Part shown: positions 52,610 to 63,864 of the stretch, piece after piece | Layout: the number at the start of each line of letters is the position of its first letter | Numbering within the stretch: the first letter of the stretch is position 1 | DNA from: Amycolatopsis sp. A133 | GTDB lineage: Bacteria > Actinomycetota > Actinomycetes > Mycobacteriales > Pseudonocardiaceae | Length of the DNA stretch: 64,000 bases | Direction: 5' to 3' | Assembly: GCF_031082405.1 (NCBI RefSeq) | Contig: NZ_JAVHJU010000007.1 | Coordinates: 1 to 64,000, forward strand | Translations under genes and position numbers: made by a program | The notes under the pieces: model-generated | Databases searched by the model: none | Seen by the model: the letters and a program-made list of their open reading frames with translations, nothing else | Told to the model about the DNA's origin: nothing

Positions 52610-53694
52610 CAGGCCTCCAGTTCGGCTTCGAGTGCCGCCCGCTGCCGCCGCAGCTGAGGTGTCGGCTCGGCGTAGACGTGGTCGAACAGCGACAGCGGGT
52701 CGAGCTCGGGCTCGGCGTTCAAGGTGTCGCGGACGGACTGGGCGAACACCTCGGCGTCCGCCGCGAACTGCTCGACTTCGTTGTCATGCAGGAGGTTCTC
52801 GGCCTTGAGGTAGGTTTCGAGCCGCTTGAGCGGGTCCGCTTCGCGCCACTTCGCGACTTCTTCGGCGTCGCGGTAACGGGTGGCGTCGTCGGCGTTGGTG
52901 TGGGCGTCGATGCGGTAGGTGTGGGCCTCGACGAGGACCGGTCCCTTGCCTTCGCGCGCGTGCTTCACCGCGTCGCCGAGCACGGCCAGCACGGCGACGG
53001 CGTCGTTGCCGTCGACCTGCTCCGAGCGCATGCCGTAGCCGATGCCCTTGTACGCCAGCGCGGCGGCGGCGCTCTGCTTCTCGAAGGGCACCGAGATGGC
53101 GAAGCGGTTGTTCTGCACGAAGAACACCACGGGCGCCTTGAAGACGGCCGCGAAGTTGAGCGCCTCGTGAAAGTCGCCTTCGCTGGTGGCGCCGTCCCCG
53201 ATGAGCGCGAGCGCGACGGCGTCTTCGCCGCGTCGCTGCATCGCGTGCGCGAGCCCGACGGCGTGCAGGGTCTGCGTCGCGAGCGGAGTGCACTGAGGCG
53301 CTACGCGCGTCTCGACCGGGTTGTAGCCGCAGTGCGCGTCGCCGCGAAGCAGCGTCAGCACTTCGCCGGGCTTCAGGCCGCGGGCGACGAGGGCGACCGA
53401 GTCGCGGTAGGTCGGGAAGAGCCAGTCCTGCTCTTCGAGCGCCAGCGCGGCGGCGACCTGGCAGGCCTCCTGGCCGGCACTGGAGGGGTAGACGGCGAGG
53501 CGGCCCTGCTTGGTGAGCGCGGTCGCCTGGACGTCGAACCGGCGGCCCAGGACCATCAGCCGGTAGGCCTCCTTGAGCTGGCCTTCCCCGGGCGCGGCGT
53601 ACTCGCCGTGCTCGTCGGCGCGGCTCCCGTCTTCGGCGACGAACCGCACCGGGGTAGCGGACGGCAACAGGGTCTCCGAGGACATCACAGCCAT
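52609..53694 (-). CDS. bkdA: Branched-chain 2-oxoacid dehydrogenase E1 alpha
   Basis: The 361-residue subunit has the thiamine-diphosphate motif GDGATSEGDFHEALNFAAVF ending in NN, the phosphorylation-loop-like TYRIDAHTNADDATRYRDAE, and WLFPTYRDSVALVARG. It initiates the branched-chain complex; its products supply starter units for branched fatty acids, antibiotics and membrane lipids in actinomycetes. ATG 53694 or 53685 may be the start. It is first in bkdABC and divergent from the Lrp gene. Confidence 0.94.
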   Translation of the reverse strand: MAVMSSETLLPSATPVRFVAEDGSRADEHGEYAAPGEGQLKEAYRLMVLGRRFDVQATALTKQGRLAVYPSSAGQEACQVAAALALEEQDWLFPTYRDSVALVARGLKPGEVLTLLRGDAHCGYNPVETRVAPQCTPLATQTLHAVGLAHAMQRRGEDAVALALIGDGATSEGDFHEALNFAAVFKAPVVFFVQNNRFAISVPFEKQSAAAALAYKGIGYGMRSEQVDGNDAVAVLAVLGDAVKHAREGKGPVLVEAHTYRIDAHTNADDATRYRDAEEVAKWREADPLKRLETYLKAENLLHDNEVEQFAADAEVFAQSVRDTLNAEPELDPLSLFDHVYAEPTPQLRRQRAALEAELEA

Positions 53695-53771
53695 GACGCA
53701 CACCACCTCTCCCAGACATATGATGTTGAAATGGTGGTTCTCGGCGGTGTTGTGTACAAGAGTCAGCGAAA

Positions 53772-54305
53772 ATGAGCGACAAACGGACCTCGGATGCGGC
53801 GTCTGACGACCAAACGTCCACCGGCGTCCTGGCTCACGCGGGTCTGGTGGGACGAACGGTCCCGTCCCTCGACGACGTCGACCGCGCCATGCTCGCGGAG
53901 CTGTCCGCGGACGGCCGCTTGGCGGTGCGCGCACTGGCGGAGCGCCTGCACATCTCGCGCACGAACGCGTACGCGCGCTTGGAGCGGTTGCTGGCGGAGG
54001 GGGTGATCACGGGCTTCGGCGCGCGGATCGACCCGCGCCGGGCGGGCCTGGGCACGTCGGCGTACATCATGGTGACGGTGGAGCAGACGTCCTGGCGCAC
54101 GATGGCCACGGACCTGCACGAGATCCCGTACGTCGACCACGTGGCCCTGGTGGGCGGCGACTTCGACATCCTGCTGCTGGTCCGGACGCCGGACAACTCG
54201 ACGCTGCGGGACGTGGTCCTGGAGCGGCTGCAGGCCCTGGAGGGGGTGCGCTCGACGCGGACCTGGCTGATCTTCGAGGAACTGCCGGGGTCCGTGCTCG
54301 GCTGA
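53772..54305 (+). CDS. Lrp/AsnC family regulator, BkdR-like
   Basis: The 177-residue protein has an Lrp winged helix (DVDRAMLAELSADGRLAVRA, LAERLHISRTNAYARLERLL) and a RAM ligand domain (VDHVALVGGDFDILLLVRTP). It is divergent from bkdABC across 77 bp, the arrangement seen for BkdR. It probably activates or represses the operon according to branched-chain amino acids. A 25-residue Ser/Thr-rich N-terminal extension precedes the HTH. Confidence 0.92.
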   Translation: MSDKRTSDAASDDQTSTGVLAHAGLVGRTVPSLDDVDRAMLAELSADGRLAVRALAERLHISRTNAYARLERLLAEGVITGFGARIDPRRAGLGTSAYIMVTVEQTSWRTMATDLHEIPYVDHVALVGGDFDILLLVRTPDNSTLRDVVLERLQALEGVRSTRTWLIFEELPGSVLG

Positions 54306-54311
54306 GGCCGG

Positions 54312-54786
54312 TCAGCCGAGGTCCTCATACTCCGGCCGCGGCTGCCACTCCGCCTCGCTGAAGATCACCTTGCCCGCGAACTTCGCCTTGTCGAACCGCG
54401 CGTCACCCTGGAACCGAGCCCGGCGGAACACTGTCGCACCGAAGAACGTGGCTTCGTCGAACCTGGCATCGGCCAGGACGCGGCACCGTCGAACCTCGTA
54501 CTGTCGCTGAACTCCGCTTCCGCGAACCGTTCTGCAGTGAGCAGTCGTGGAACTCCAGGTCGATCAGCACCGCCCCGCCGAGGTCTTGCCCACGGCGATC
54601 GTCCGGTTCGAAAGCAGCCGGTTCCCCCTCTGGGCTTCCCCCATCCACCCAGGATCGCAGCTCAGCGGGCGCGTTCGGGAAGTTCACCCGGTCGGCAGCC
54701 GGTCGCGGCACTCCGACGAACGGGCAAAACCGCTGCCCCCGAGCACCCTTGCCCGCCACCACCTCACCGGCTAGACAGGAGCGCAC
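54312..54786 (-). pseudogene. Decayed pentapeptide-repeat protein
   Basis: Starting near GTG 54786, one frame gives CPFVGVPRPAADRVNFPNAP and then GQDLGGAVLIDLEFHDCSLQ. After about 54530 the pentapeptide pattern moves to a second frame (RFAEAEFSDSTRFDGA), and after about 54485 to a third (LADARFDEATFFGATVF, RFQGDARFDKAKFAG), ending at TGA 54312. Two single-base shifts therefore break a pentapeptide-repeat gene whose A(D/R)FxxAxF pattern is still clear. No continuous long frame exists across it. Confidence 0.75.
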
Positions 54787-54913
54787 GTCACCAGGTCGCC
54801 GGGCGACTCTTATTTTATGTCGAGAAATAACTACCTCGAAACCTATTGACGCCGTCCCCGTCGCCCGGTGAGGATCGGCCGGTCCGCCGTTCATCGCAGA
54901 ATGGACCAGACCA

Positions 54914-57562
<2,649 letters not shown>

Positions 57563-57567
57563 CGGCG

Positions 57568-57602
57568 ACCGGGCCGGGAGCGAACCTCGCTCCCGGCCCG
57601 GT
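57568..57602 (+). terminator. Strong stem-loop terminator after the GH3 gene
   Basis: ACCGGGCCGGGAGCGA at 57568-57583 pairs perfectly with 57587-57602 around the 3-nt loop ACC. It begins six bases after the GH3 stop. The stem is GC-rich, without a T-run. Confidence 0.85.
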
Positions 57603-57681
57603 TCGCGTTCGCCCTCCCCACCTGGCCGGGCTGATCCCGAATTCCTGGAACGGCGGCGCCGAACGCCGACAGAATGGGCCG

Positions 57682-59310
57682 ATGACCTCCGAAGCGGCCA
57701 CCCTCGCCGACGAACTCCTGCACGTCCTGGGTGCCTGGGCCCCGCTCGAAGCGACCTTCGACGGCATCCCGGGCCACGACGCCGAGCTGGCCGATCCGAG
57801 CCGGGCCGGGCACGCGCGGATCCGGGCGGAAGCTGCCGGCATCCTCGCCAGGGCGCGCGCCTCGGCCGACCCCGATCGCGTCACGCTCGGGGTGGTCGTG
57901 CAGCAGGCGGAAGCGGTGCTCGCGCGGGTGGACGCGAACGACGTGGAATTCACCCTCGCGGACCCGCTGTACGCCGTCGGGATGAACCACCTCGCCTTCC
58001 TGCCGCAGCTCGACCCGGCCGGCGAGCAGGCCGAGGAGGACTTCCTGACCCGGCTGGCCGCGTTCCCCGCGTTCTACGCAGCTCTGGCGCAGCGCCAACG
58101 CGACGGCCTCCGCGCCGGGCGGTCGCCGGTCGACCGGATGGCGCACAGCGCCGTCGGGTTCGTCGACCGGTTCCTGGCGCAGGAGACGCCGTTCCCCCAG
58201 CAGCTGACCGGAGACCGCGGGGAGCGCCTCGGGCGGCTGGTGGCCGAGGCCGTCCGGCCGGCGTTGACGCGCTACCGCGAGTTCCTCGCGACCGAGGTCG
58301 CCGGGCACGGCCGGCCCGACGAGCAGCCGGGGCTCTGCTGGCTCGAAGACGGCGAAGCGCACTACGCGGCCTTGGTGCGCATGCACACGACCACCGGCCA
58401 CACCCCCGAAGAGCTGCACCAGCGGGGCCTCGACGTGCTCGCCGGGCTCGAAGCCGAGTACGCCGAGATCGGCGGCCGGGTGTTCGGGCTGACTGACCCG
58501 GCCGACGTGCGCCGACGGCTGCGCAGCGACGAAAGCCTCCGCTGGCGCGACGCCGGGGAGATGCTCGAAACCGCCCGGAACGCCGTCGCCCGCGCGACCG
58601 CCGCCGCGCCGGGGTGGTTCGGCCGGGTGCCGGCAGCCGGGTGCGTCGTCCGGGCCGTGCCGGCGGCCGAAGCACCGGTCACGGCGGCGGCGTACTACAT
58701 GCCGGCCGCCCGCGACGGTTCGCGGCCGGGCACCTACTTCACCAACACCCACGAGGTGCACACGCGCGACCGGTTCATCGCCGAGACCGTGGCGTTCCAC
58801 GAGGCCGTACCGGGCCACCACTTCGCGGAGTCGGTGGCGCGGGAGCTGACCGGCTTGCCGCCGCTGCGGCGCGTCGCCATGATCACCGCCTTCGGCGAAG
58901 GCTGGGCCCTCTACACCGAACGGCTCGCCGACGAGATGGGCCTGTTCTCCGACGACCTGATGCGGCTCGGCATGGTGGCCGAGGACTCGGTCCGCGCGGC
59001 CCGGCTGGTGGCCGACACCGGCGTGCACACGCTGCGCTGGACGCGGCAGCAGTGCGTCGAGTTCCTGCGGGCGCACACGGCCCTCAGCGAGGTCGAGGTG
59101 CAGTCCGAGACCGACCGGTACATCGAGAGCCCGGGTCAGGCCCTGGCCTACATGACCGGACGGCTGGAGATCGTGCGCCTGCGCCGGTACGCCGAGGAAC
59201 GGCTCGGCGCCGCCTTCGACATCAAGGCCTTCCACGACGTCGTGCTCGGCGGCGGGCAGCTGCCGCTGAAGGTGCTGGAGGACGTCGTCCGGGCCTGGGT
59301 CGCGCGCTGA
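57682..59310 (+). CDS. DUF885 family hydrolase/peptidase-like protein
   Basis: The 542-residue protein has the DUF885 zinc motif HEAVPGHHF beginning at His373, preceded by GTYFTNTHEVHTRDRFIAET and followed by GEGWALYTERLADEMGLF. The tail ESPGQALAYMTGRLEIVRLR is also family-specific. The HExxPGHH pattern implies a metallohydrolase of peptides or similar; no secretion signal is visible. ATG 57682 is chosen because the longer frame runs antisense-like through the GH3 end. It stands alone between the GH3 terminator and the two-component system. Confidence 0.88.
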   Translation: MTSEAATLADELLHVLGAWAPLEATFDGIPGHDAELADPSRAGHARIRAEAAGILARARASADPDRVTLGVVVQQAEAVLARVDANDVEFTLADPLYAVGMNHLAFLPQLDPAGEQAEEDFLTRLAAFPAFYAALAQRQRDGLRAGRSPVDRMAHSAVGFVDRFLAQETPFPQQLTGDRGERLGRLVAEAVRPALTRYREFLATEVAGHGRPDEQPGLCWLEDGEAHYAALVRMHTTTGHTPEELHQRGLDVLAGLEAEYAEIGGRVFGLTDPADVRRRLRSDESLRWRDAGEMLETARNAVARATAAAPGWFGRVPAAGCVVRAVPAAEAPVTAAAYYMPAARDGSRPGTYFTNTHEVHTRDRFIAETVAFHEAVPGHHFAESVARELTGLPPLRRVAMITAFGEGWALYTERLADEMGLFSDDLMRLGMVAEDSVRAARLVADTGVHTLRWTRQQCVEFLRAHTALSEVEVQSETDRYIESPGQALAYMTGRLEIVRLRRYAEERLGAAFDIKAFHDVVLGGGQLPLKVLEDVVRAWVAR

Positions 59311-59370
59311 GGTGTGAAGATCCGGTCAGGATGCGGTGGCAACGGTGTCAGGACGCCTACCCTCGACGCC

Positions 59371-60066
59371 GTGTGCGCACGTGTACTGGTCGCCGAGGAC
59401 GACGCGAAGCAGGCCGAGGTCCTCCGGCTCTACCTCGAAAGCGAAGGCCACACCGTGGTGCTGGCCCCGGACGGCCGGGCGGCGCTCGACGAAGCCCGTC
59501 GCGACCGGCCCGACCTGCTGGTCCTCGACGTCATGATGCCGAAGGTCGACGGCTTCGACGTCTGCCGGATCCTGCGGCGGGAATCCGACGTCGCGGTGCT
59601 GATGCTCACCGCCCGCGCCACCGAGGACGACCTGCTGCTCGGCCTCGACCTCGGCGCGGACGACTACCTGACCAAGCCCTACAGCCCGCGCGAGCTGATG
59701 GCCAGGGTCCGGACGCTGCTGAGGCGCACCGCGGCCCGGCGGGACCCGCCCGACACGGCGCTGCGCGCGGGCAGCCTGCGGCTCGACCCGGTGCGGCACG
59801 AGGTGTCGGTCGGCGACCGCCCGGTGGAGACCACGCCGGGCGAGTTCCAGCTGCTCGAGACGCTGATCCGGCAGCCCGGCCGGGTGTTCACCCGCCGCCA
59901 GCTGCTCGAACTGACCCGCGGCGACGACCGGTTCGTCAGCACCCGGATCATCGACGTCCACGTGCTCAACCTGCGCAAGAAGCTCGAACCGGACCCGCAG
60001 AAGCCCGTCTACCTGCGGACCGTCTTCGGCGTCGGGTACAAGCTGACGGCGGAAAATGACGCGTAG
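59371..60066 (+). CDS. OmpR/PhoB-type response regulator
   Basis: The 231-residue regulator has a receiver domain with acidic pair EDD at 9-11, phospho-acceptor Asp53 (LLVLDVMMPKVDGFD) and Lys in DDYLTKPYSP. A winged-helix effector domain (about 130-230; TTPGEFQLLETLIRQPGRVF, RIIDVHVLNLRKKL) follows. GTG 59371 is preferred over upstream GTG 59314, which lacks a Shine-Dalgarno. It overlaps the histidine kinase by 11 bp and forms one operon with it. Confidence 0.92.
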   Translation: MCARVLVAEDDAKQAEVLRLYLESEGHTVVLAPDGRAALDEARRDRPDLLVLDVMMPKVDGFDVCRILRRESDVAVLMLTARATEDDLLLGLDLGADDYLTKPYSPRELMARVRTLLRRTAARRDPPDTALRAGSLRLDPVRHEVSVGDRPVETTPGEFQLLETLIRQPGRVFTRRQLLELTRGDDRFVSTRIIDVHVLNLRKKLEPDPQKPVYLRTVFGVGYKLTAENDA

Positions 60067-61876
60067 CCCGGGGCGCTCGGCCCAGCCGGGGGCGCAGCAG
60101 CCCAGCTTTCCCCGCCGACGCAGCCTGGTCGTCCGGCTCACCGGTGTCTCGCTGCTCATCGCGCTCGCCTCCATCGCGGCGACCGCGTGGCTCGCCGTGC
60201 AGACCACCACCCGCGCGATCCAGCAGGAGCAGGGCCAGGCCCTTTCCGGCGACGCGACGATCTACACCGAGCTGCTCGGCTTCGCCGCGGCGAACCACAC
60301 GTGGGACCAGGTCGGCCCCCGGCTGCGGGCGCTGTCGGAGCAGACCGGCCGCCGGGTCGTGCTCACCACCCTCGACCGGCGGGTCCTCGGCGACTCCGGC
60401 GGCGCGCCGGTCACCCTGCCGGTCAAGGCCACCGCGTCGGTCGACCCGCTGCACGTCGACCCGGTGCTGCTGCCCGAGGCCGGCACGAGCGGCATCGACC
60501 CGCGCGCGGCGGGGCCGTTCCGGCTGCCGCCGGCCGAACATGAGGAAACCACCGCGCTGGCCACGAAGGCCGCCGCCTGCCTGGCCTCGGTCGGCCTCCC
60601 CAGCCAGGTGCGCGACTCGCCGAGCGGGCGGGCGCAGCTCACCGGGCTCGATCCCCTCTCCGCCCGCTACTTCGCGGGCAAGTGCGGGCTCTTCGACCTG
60701 GCCGTCCCGACGCCGACCGAGCAGGTCGCGCTGGCGGCCCTGAACGAGGCCGTCAACCGCTGCCTGGAGAGCCAGGGCGCCGAGTCGGTGAAACTCGGCC
60801 TCGACCTGGAAGTCCTCGGCGTCCCCGAGCAGCGGCCGATCCAGGGCTGCCTCGACGCGGCCCGCCGCGAACAGCTCACGCCGTACGTCGCGCCGCCCGC
60901 GTTGCTGTTCACGCTCGGCCCCGGCGGCTCGCCGCTGCCGACGTTCACGCTGTCACGGGAGAACCTCACCCGGATCCTCGCGGTGACCGGCGGCGTCCTG
61001 GTGCTGGCCGTCGCGCTGACCGCGCTCGTCGCGCGGCGGCTGTCCCGCCCGCTGCGGGCGCTGACCGAGGCGGCGAAGCAGGACCGGCCGGCGCCGGTGA
61101 AGTCCCGCGACGAGGTCGGCTACCTCGCCGCCGCGTTCAACGACCTCACCGCGCGGCGGGAACGCATCGAGGAGCAGCGCAAGGCGATGGTCAGCGACAT
61201 CGCCCACGAACTGCGCAACCCGCTCAACGTCATCCGCGGCCGGCTGGAGGCCGCCGAGGACGGGCACCTGCCGTTCGACCGGGCCCTGACCGCGTCGCTG
61301 CTCGAAGAGACCGTGCTGCTGCAGCACATCGTCGACGACCTGCAGGACCTCGCCGCGGCCGACGCCGGGCAGCTGCGCCTGCACCCCGAGGCCGTCGACG
61401 CGGCGGAGCTGGCCGGCCACGTCGCCGCGGCGCACGCCGACCGGGCCGCGGCGGCCGGCGTCACGCTCACCGTCGAGGCGCTCGGCGAAGCCGCGTTGAC
61501 GGCCGACCCGGTCCGGCTCCGCCAGGTGGTAGGCAACCTGGTGACGAACGCGATCCGGCACACCCCGCCCGGCGGCCGGGTGACGATCCGCATCTCGTCC
61601 ACAGTGGACGCGGTGACGCTCGCCGTGGCGGACACCGGCACCGGCATCGCCGCCGAGGACCGGCCGCACGTGTTCGACCGGTTCTGGCGCGCCGAGAAGT
61701 CCCGCAACCGCCAGACCGGCGGCAGCGGTCTCGGCCTGGCCATCGTGCGCCACCTCGTGGCGGCCCACGGCGGCACGGTCGACGTCGAGTCCGAAGTGGA
61801 CGTCGGATCGACCTTCACCGTCCGGCTGCCGAAGCCGGATCTCAGCGGCGCGGACGAGGTCCCGGCTAGCCTTTGA
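60056..61876 (+). CDS. Sensor histidine kinase with large extracytoplasmic domain
   Basis: The 606-residue kinase has two spans (about 25-47 and 303-325) that bracket a 255-residue outer domain. HAMP (about 325-375), HisKA with His384 (SDIAHELRNPLNV) and HATPase_c (N-box NLVTNAIRHTPPGG, then DTGTGIAAED and GGSGLGLAIV) follow. The outer domain is larger than usual and contains four cysteines (in AACLAS, GKCGLF, NRCLES, QGCLDA), which suggests disulfides. The ligand is unknown. Its end overlaps the permease remnant by 11 bp. Confidence 0.92.
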   Translation: MTRSPGRSAQPGAQQPSFPRRRSLVVRLTGVSLLIALASIAATAWLAVQTTTRAIQQEQGQALSGDATIYTELLGFAAANHTWDQVGPRLRALSEQTGRRVVLTTLDRRVLGDSGGAPVTLPVKATASVDPLHVDPVLLPEAGTSGIDPRAAGPFRLPPAEHEETTALATKAAACLASVGLPSQVRDSPSGRAQLTGLDPLSARYFAGKCGLFDLAVPTPTEQVALAALNEAVNRCLESQGAESVKLGLDLEVLGVPEQRPIQGCLDAARREQLTPYVAPPALLFTLGPGGSPLPTFTLSRENLTRILAVTGGVLVLAVALTALVARRLSRPLRALTEAAKQDRPAPVKSRDEVGYLAAAFNDLTARRERIEEQRKAMVSDIAHELRNPLNVIRGRLEAAEDGHLPFDRALTASLLEETVLLQHIVDDLQDLAAADAGQLRLHPEAVDAAELAGHVAAAHADRAAAAGVTLTVEALGEAALTADPVRLRQVVGNLVTNAIRHTPPGGRVTIRISSTVDAVTLAVADTGTGIAAEDRPHVFDRFWRAEKSRNRQTGGSGLGLAIVRHLVAAHGGTVDVESEVDVGSTFTVRLPKPDLSGADEVPASL

Positions 61877-62135
61877 GGCCGCTCTGGGCGAGCCCTTCGA
61901 CGAACTGGCGCTGCGCGACGACGAACACGACCAGCACCGGCACGACCGTGGTGGTCGCGGCGGCGAGCTGGACGTTCCAGAGGTGGCCGCCGTAGACGTC
62001 GACGTACTGCGTCAGCGCCAGCACGCTCGGCGCCCCGAAGACCGGGACGACGATCAACGGCCAGTGCGTGTCGGTCAGCCCGAGGTCGTCGACCAGCCGG
62101 AACAGCGGGATGATCGTGACCTCACCGGCTGTCAA
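61866..62135 (-). pseudogene. Remnant of a MalG-type sugar ABC permease
   Basis: The 89-codon frame keeps two separated parts of a sugar ABC transporter permease. IIPLFRLVDDLGLTDTHWPL is the helix before the EAA loop, and LALTQYVDVYGGHLWNVQLA with VFVVAQRQFVEGLAQSGLKG is the normal C-terminus. The N-terminal spans and the EAA loop itself between the parts are missing. It lies 6 bp after the LacI gene and is best read as the scar of a deleted sugar-uptake operon. Confidence 0.75.
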
Positions 62136-62141
62136 CAGCCG

Positions 62142-63209
62142 TCAGCGGGAGTGCTTTGTGGAGGGTGGCGCCACGGTGACGCCCTCGTGGATCCGGCACG
62201 GCAGCAGCAGCTGCCGGTGCTCCGGGTTCGCGAGCAGCCCGACGAGGACGCGCACGGCGTGCACGCCCATTTCGTGGCGCGGGATGCGGAACATCGACCA
62301 GTCCGTGGCCGTGCTCGGCACCGCGTGCACCGGCGGCTGCTGCGACGGGTCGGCGTCACCCAGCACCACGAGCGAAAGGTCTTCGGGCACGCCGAGGCCG
62401 AGGTCGTGCGCGCAGGCCAGGATGCCGTCGGCCGTCGCGGAGCTTTCGACGAGCAGCGCCGTGACCCCCTCGTCGCGCACCTGCCGCAGCGCGAGGGCCG
62501 GGTCCTCCTCGAGGAACACCAGCGGTGGCCGGCGGTGCTTGCGCGCCGCGGCTTCGTAGCCGGCGCGGCGGTCGAGCGTCGGCTCGTTCTCCTCGGTCAC
62601 GCTGAGCAGCCCGATCCGGCGGTGCCCCAGCCCCCACAGCCATTCGTGGACCGCACGGGTGGCCGCGACGTAGTCGGCGCCGACGTAGCTGATCGGCCCG
62701 GTCGGCGACTCACGCCGTCCGACGAAGACGAAGGGGAACTGCTCCTCGACGAGCTGGGCGAGCTCCTGCGGATCGTTGTGCCGGCCCAGCAGGATCGAGC
62801 CGTCGGCGATGCGCAGCCGGTTCGTGCCGGACTCGTAGATACGGCGGCGCCCGTCGCGGCGGCCACCGCTGGTGAACAGCAGCAGGTCGAAGCCCTGTTC
62901 CTCGGCTTCCTCCTCGATGCCGAGCAGGAACGGCCGGTAGAAGTCGGCCACGCCGGACGGGAACACCGACTCGTAGGTGAACACGCCGAGGATCCGGTTG
63001 GACTTGCCGCGCAGCCGCCGGCCCATGATGTCCACGGTGTACCCGGTTTCGCGCAGCACCTGCTGCACGCGGTCGCGGGTCTCGGGGGTGATGCGGAGGC
63101 TGTCGGAGCCGTTGAGCACCATGGACACGACGGCCTGCGAGACACCGGCCAGGCGCGCCACCTTGGCCTGCGTGACCCGGCCCGAACCCGCCGTCATCCG
63201 GAACTCCAT
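62142..63209 (-). CDS. LacI family transcriptional regulator
   Basis: The 355-residue repressor has an N-terminal LacI helix-turn-helix (VTQAKVARLAGVSQAVVSMV, then LNGSDSLRITPETRDRVQQV) and a periplasmic-binding-like effector domain (ILGVFTYESVFPSGVADFYR, GLGHRRIGLLSVTEEN). It probably sensed the sugar handled by the now broken permease and FAD-oxidoreductase genes on either side. ATG 63209 or 63197 may be the start; both have GGAG nearby. Confidence 0.92.
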   Translation of the reverse strand: MEFRMTAGSGRVTQAKVARLAGVSQAVVSMVLNGSDSLRITPETRDRVQQVLRETGYTVDIMGRRLRGKSNRILGVFTYESVFPSGVADFYRPFLLGIEEEAEEQGFDLLLFTSGGRRDGRRRIYESGTNRLRIADGSILLGRHNDPQELAQLVEEQFPFVFVGRRESPTGPISYVGADYVAATRAVHEWLWGLGHRRIGLLSVTEENEPTLDRRAGYEAAARKHRRPPLVFLEEDPALALRQVRDEGVTALLVESSATADGILACAHDLGLGVPEDLSLVVLGDADPSQQPPVHAVPSTATDWSMFRIPRHEMGVHAVRVLVGLLANPEHRQLLLPCRIHEGVTVAPPSTKHSR

Positions 63210-63244
63210 CCCGCTCGTCTCCGGCAGACCTTACCGGCGGCACG

Positions 63245-63724
63245 TCAGTACCCCCGCACTTCCGGCCACCGGCGTTCCACCCCGGCGGCGTCCAGCACGC
63301 GCGCGAAGTCCTCGAAGAGCCGGCCGTCTTCCCGCACGGCTTCCGGTTCGACGCCCTCGCGCACGGCGAACGCGGCGAGCAGCCCGGCGACCTCGCCGAC
63401 GTTCCACTCCACCGGGTGCAGCCGGAGGCAGCCGTTCGTGAGGTGCGTGGTGCCGATGTTCTTGCCCGCGGGCAGGCGGTTCTTCGTCCGCACCGGCAGC
63501 AGCGCGCCGAGCGGGATCTCGTACGGCACGCTGGCGACGTCGATGTAGTTGTCCCCGGCCGTCGACGGGTGCAGGTCGATCCGGTAGCTCCCGATCCCCA
63601 CGGCGTCCGCGCGGCGGACCCGGCCGTCGACCCCGAGGAGCTCGGTGAGCACGACCCGCCGTCCGTGCGAGGCCGCGGCCAGCGCGGCGGCGACCCCGCC
63701 GAGTCCCCCGACGTCAAGCCCCGC
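63245..63724 (-). pseudogene. FAD-dependent oxidoreductase with large internal deletion
   Basis: The 5' end keeps only part of an FAD loop (GLGGVAAALAAASHGRRVVL). It then joins directly to the C-terminal region VGIGSYRIDLHPSTAGDNYI, LPVRTKNRLPAGKNIGTTHL and LHPVEWNVGEVAGLLAAF. These are typical of FAD_oxidored-family proteins of about 500 residues, so roughly 300 residues are lost. The upstream codons come from repeat family E, which lies at the broken 5' end. It belongs with the decayed sugar locus next to LacI. Confidence 0.75.
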
Positions 63725-63739
63725 CCCCGAACAGCCCGT

Positions 63740-63862
63740 GCTCAGAGGGGCATCACCCGTGATTGGCGGGGCATCACGCCGATGCCCGCTCAATCACGCG
63801 TGATGCCCCTCCAGACACGCGTGATGCCCGCCCGATCACGCGTGATGCCCCTTCCGTCACAC
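63740..63862. repeat. Repeat family E array, second copy
   Basis: Units of GAGGGGCATCACCCGTGATTGG run from about 63745, turn at GGCATCACGCCGATGCCCG, and continue in reverse as ATCACGCGTGATGCCCCT to about 63862. The layout matches the array at 48672-48868 but with fewer direct units. Here it separates two minus-strand genes and abuts the truncated FAD-oxidoreductase. Confidence 0.85.
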
Positions 63863-63864
63863 GG

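Noticed and set aside
61866..62135. A functional small membrane protein of 89 residues
   Set aside because: Its two halves match separated parts of a MalG-type permease, with the EAA loop and N-terminal spans missing, so a deletion remnant is the better reading.
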